Below, in pieces: positions 50,303 through 52,583 of a stretch of DNA of 52,583 nucleotides. The notes under the pieces were generated by a model. The model did not search any database. It was not told the origin of the DNA and worked only from the letters and a program-made list of their open reading frames with translations. Every line of letters starts with the position of its first letter. Within the stretch, counting starts at the first letter, position 1. Origin of the DNA: Nitrospira sp. SG-bin1 (GTDB lineage Bacteria > Nitrospirota > Nitrospiria > Nitrospirales > Nitrospiraceae); assembly GCA_002083365.1 (NCBI GenBank), contig LVWS01000001.1, positions 1 through 52,583 on the forward strand, read 5' to 3'. Both the position numbers and the translations under genes were made by a program.

Positions 50303-51562
50303 CTAGGCGCCCAGTCGTGTGAAGACTGGGAGAACCGGCGCCCAGATCGGGTTGATGAGCCGTTCACCCTTGTCGGTCCAGGACATCAACAGCCCTGCGA
50401 AGCGCTGATCCGGGTCGTGGAGGATGTCCACTAACCGCTGCACTTCCCAGAGAACGTCCTTGGACTCGACCTTGATGTCGACGGTCTGACCAGGTTGAAT
50501 CGGAGCTTCGTTATCCATTGTCAAGCCGGCTTGTGCGACCAGCTCTGGTGGATAATTAGGATCGAGCTTAGCAGCCCCAACCTTGTTGGTAAACCGGATA
50601 CCTGCCGTAGTGAATTCTCCGATGGTGACCGGTTCCGTGCCGTTATTCGTCGCATGAAGAGTCATGCGCAAGGCACGACCCGGAACATCGTACTCAGCAT
50701 GAGTCACTTCAACCATCAACGGGTTCGGCTTGACCGGCAGCGGTTTTACCTTGGTTTCACCGGCCTGAAGTGGCACGGTCACCGGATGCCGTGCATCTGC
50801 AGCCAGATACCCGACCGTCACGACGACCAAGGTGAAGATCAGCACCGCCGTACCAACCTTCCGGTCGATTGGGTCAAGGAGAATCTCATCTCCATAGGCC
50901 GCCAACACCCGCGCACGAACCAGGTACATCGGCCGAATCATGAAGAAGCCGACCCAGAAGATGGCCACTGCGGCCCAGAACAGGTGCCACATGATTCCCG
51001 TTGCCGTGCCCATGGTCTCTGAATCGAAGGTTTCACCGGTCAGCGTCTTAATCGGATTGGTGAAGTCTTCATATCGACCCGTGATATCCATCCATCCGCC
51101 AGGTCCTGCGATCGGACCCGCATCCTTGACGGCAAACATCGGATGAAGATGGTGGTGGCCGGGGAGCCGAGCTTTCAATGTGACGACGTATTCGTAGTCA
51201 CGCCCGATTTCCATTGGCCCCGAGACGAACATCGGTGTTCCATTGACCTTCGAGCTCAGACGCACAAAGACGGAACTTGGAGAACCGACGTTGATGAAGG
51301 TACGGTTGGGTTTCACGACCGCACGAGGCCAGTCCTCGGACAAGTGAAACTTACCTTTCAGTTCCGTCACGTCATTGACTTTGGTCGATTTTCCGACCCA
51401 TTCGGTGTCATACCAGTTCACGGTACGCATCCGCAGGAACGGTTCCTGTGAACGCTCACCGTGTGCAAATGCGGGAGTGATATCGACAACAGGCGTAAGT
51501 GCCAGCGTCGCCGCCCCGCAGATGCCCATTACCCAGAGTTTAAAGGTGTGTTTGGCGTTCAT
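50303..51562 (-). CDS. amoB: Ammonia monooxygenase subunit B
   Basis: Periplasm-facing subunit of the copper membrane monooxygenase that oxidises ammonia to hydroxylamine. The 419 residues carry a signal peptide (cleaved at TPAFA-H), leaving H34 as the mature N-terminal residue, the first copper ligand known from pMMO. The HHHLH cluster near residues 136-140 (ARLPGHHHLHPMF) supplies the other ligands. Two cupredoxin-like domains flank two transmembrane helices (about residues 185-205 and 232-255). Its start overlaps the amoA stop (ATGA). A terminator follows. Confidence 0.96.
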   Translation of the reverse strand: MNAKHTFKLWVMGICGAATLALTPVVDITPAFAHGERSQEPFLRMRTVNWYDTEWVGKSTKVNDVTELKGKFHLSEDWPRAVVKPNRTFINVGSPSSVFVRLSSKVNGTPMFVSGPMEIGRDYEYVVTLKARLPGHHHLHPMFAVKDAGPIAGPGGWMDITGRYEDFTNPIKTLTGETFDSETMGTATGIMWHLFWAAVAIFWVGFFMIRPMYLVRARVLAAYGDEILLDPIDRKVGTAVLIFTLVVVTVGYLAADARHPVTVPLQAGETKVKPLPVKPNPLMVEVTHAEYDVPGRALRMTLHATNNGTEPVTIGEFTTAGIRFTNKVGAAKLDPNYPPELVAQAGLTMDNEAPIQPGQTVDIKVESKDVLWEVQRLVDILHDPDQRFAGLLMSWTDKGERLINPIWAPVLPVFTRLGA

Positions 51563-52410
51563 GCTTTCCCCCCGATTTTTGCTTTGTCCTGGTTCGCCAG
51601 CGTTGCATAGGCAAACACGTCGTACACTTTCGTGGTCCGCTGTCTGTCATCCGTCAGGTAGAAGTAGGACGTGCAGAAGAACTTCCCGAACTGCCACCAC
51701 AGGATGTACATCAACGACGACGCGAACGCGGCAAAGAAGGATGAGATCATGGTGCTGTGACCGCCGAAGGTCCGCAGCGAGCCCACCTCGATCATCCGGA
51801 TGTACTCAGGAGTACCGGTACGAACGTACAAGAAACCCATATAGTCCGCCCAGGACAGCAAGGTGCCATCGACGACGAGCGGCGTATGGCTATAGGCAAA
51901 GATGGCCCAGTTGGTCGGATAGAACAAGGCTGCAAACATCCAGGCCCCAATGACCGCCGTCAACGTCCAGTTCCTGGTCAACAACAAGGTAATGTCCAGG
52001 ACAATCGCGCTCGGAAGCAACGTGGCCGGCATCACGAAGTTGTAGGGATAGTTGGACCACCACCACCAGGCGGCAACGATCGTCACCCATTTACCGGCCA
52101 GAAGGGCCAGGATGCAGATCGTCGCTCCAAATGGCTGCCGATAGTTCACCCAATTGTAGTACTGGAGCGCCGCACAGAACGTGATCGCCGTGATCGGGGT
52201 CACGATCGGCCACCATTGACGATCCTTCCAATCCAACCAGAAGTCCCAGTCCCCCGCCAGCAGGTCGAAGTGCATGTGGAAGGTTCCGACGATGGTGACA
52301 AACAAAATCGGAATGAAATAAATGTAGTCGATGTGCCTGGACATCGCCACGCCTTCAGGCGGCAGCTTCGAAGCCTTAATAATCTCATCGGTTCTAAACG
52401 TAACTGACAT
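51559..52410 (-). CDS. amoA: Ammonia monooxygenase subunit A
   Basis: Membrane subunit of ammonia monooxygenase, 283 residues with about seven transmembrane helices. Diagnostic segments are GTFHMHFDLLAGDWDFWLDW, WWPIVTPITAITFCAALQYY, NYRQPFGATICILAL, LLSWADYMGFLYVRTGTPEY and GSLRTFGGHSTMI. It is the AmoA/PmoA marker used for typing nitrifiers; overall it looks like the Nitrospira AmoA rather than a proteobacterial one, though this was not computed. A GGAGG touches the ATG with zero spacing, which is unusual. amoC is expected upstream, beyond base 52583. Confidence 0.96.
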   Translation of the reverse strand: MSVTFRTDEIIKASKLPPEGVAMSRHIDYIYFIPILFVTIVGTFHMHFDLLAGDWDFWLDWKDRQWWPIVTPITAITFCAALQYYNWVNYRQPFGATICILALLAGKWVTIVAAWWWWSNYPYNFVMPATLLPSAIVLDITLLLTRNWTLTAVIGAWMFAALFYPTNWAIFAYSHTPLVVDGTLLSWADYMGFLYVRTGTPEYIRMIEVGSLRTFGGHSTMISSFFAAFASSLMYILWWQFGKFFCTSYFYLTDDRQRTTKVYDVFAYATLANQDKAKIGGKA

Positions 52411-52432
52411 CCTCCGTCATTCCAGCCGAGAC

Positions 52433-52458
52433 GGCGGGTCCGGGCTGCCGGGCCCGCC
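52433..52458 (-). promoter_or_regulatory. GC-rich hairpin upstream of amoA
   Basis: GGCGGGCCCGG and CCGGACCCGCC (read on the - strand) pair with one mismatch around a short loop, about 25 bases upstream of amoA. No T-run follows, so it may be a processing or stability element in the presumed amoC-amoA spacer. A perfect ten-base palindrome CTAAATTTAG lies close by at 52472-52481. Confidence 0.55.
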
Positions 52459-52583
52459 GCTTCTTATGGACCTAAATTTAGACCTCCCGCCTCTGTTTTA
52501 CCTTCGGTCATATAGTTGGCTATCAATTTTATTCAGTATCCCGCCTTCGCGTTGGGGTTCACCTGGCTGGGGAACGGATCCAG

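Noticed and set aside
1..52583. CRISPR array or insertion-sequence transposase
   Set aside because: No regularly spaced repeats and no intact transposase or integrase frame were seen on either strand.

Overview
The window looks like the chromosome of a comammox (complete ammonia-oxidising) Nitrospira. The diagnostic content is at the right-hand end. It holds subunits A and B of a copper ammonia monooxygenase, an octaheme hydroxylamine dehydrogenase with its partner HaoB, the tetraheme cytochromes CycA (c554) and CycB (cM552), and a complete System I cytochrome c maturation operon (ccmABCDEFGHI). The housekeeping genes and the moderately GC-rich codon use look like Nitrospirota. That assignment rests on recognising protein families and was not computed. 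nxr genes, amoC and 16S rRNA are not in the window, so nitrite oxidation cannot be shown here.

Layout: 0.2-3.6 kb ilvB-ilvN-ilvC (branched-chain amino acids); 3.8-5.2 kb psd-pssA (phosphatidylethanolamine synthesis); 5.3-5.6 kb a leucine-type T-box leader followed by a 166-bp inverted-repeat element; 5.7-11.1 kb leuA, a cupin, leuB, an NHL-repeat protein and asd; 11.1-13.6 kb DUF2905, SpoIID-like and queA; 13.6-14.8 kb a small inserted block (nucleotidyltransferase-like protein plus an unknown partner) bounded by a second, divergent copy of the queA 3' end; 15.1-16.5 kb a SurA-N-like protein and an RDD protein; 16.6-23.7 kb mreBCD-mrdA-rodA and rng (cell shape and RNA processing); 23.8-27.5 kb dprA and topA; 27.7 kb a PagL-like outer-membrane protein.

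From 28.3 to 34.5 kb is an accessory patch. It has a decayed MazEF-type pair with frameshifts, an intact BrnT/BrnA pair followed by an XRE regulator, a VapBC pair, a Phd/PIN pair, and a CNT nucleoside transporter among them. A dicarboxylate/amino-acid:cation symporter and a DUF1269 protein follow.

36.6-48.1 kb is the energy-metabolism block on the + strand: ccmABCDEFGHI, then hao with a near-consensus promoter, haoB, cycA, cycB and a strong terminator. A perfect-stem terminator lies inside the start of haoB, between hao and the rest of haoB. After a MOSC protein and an unknown membrane protein, amoA-amoB lie on the - strand with a terminator after amoB. Ammonia would be oxidised to hydroxylamine by Amo, hydroxylamine would be oxidised by Hao, and electrons would pass through CycA and CycB to quinone. 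The ccm operon provides the heme attachment these 16 CxxCH sites need. amoC should lie just beyond the right edge.
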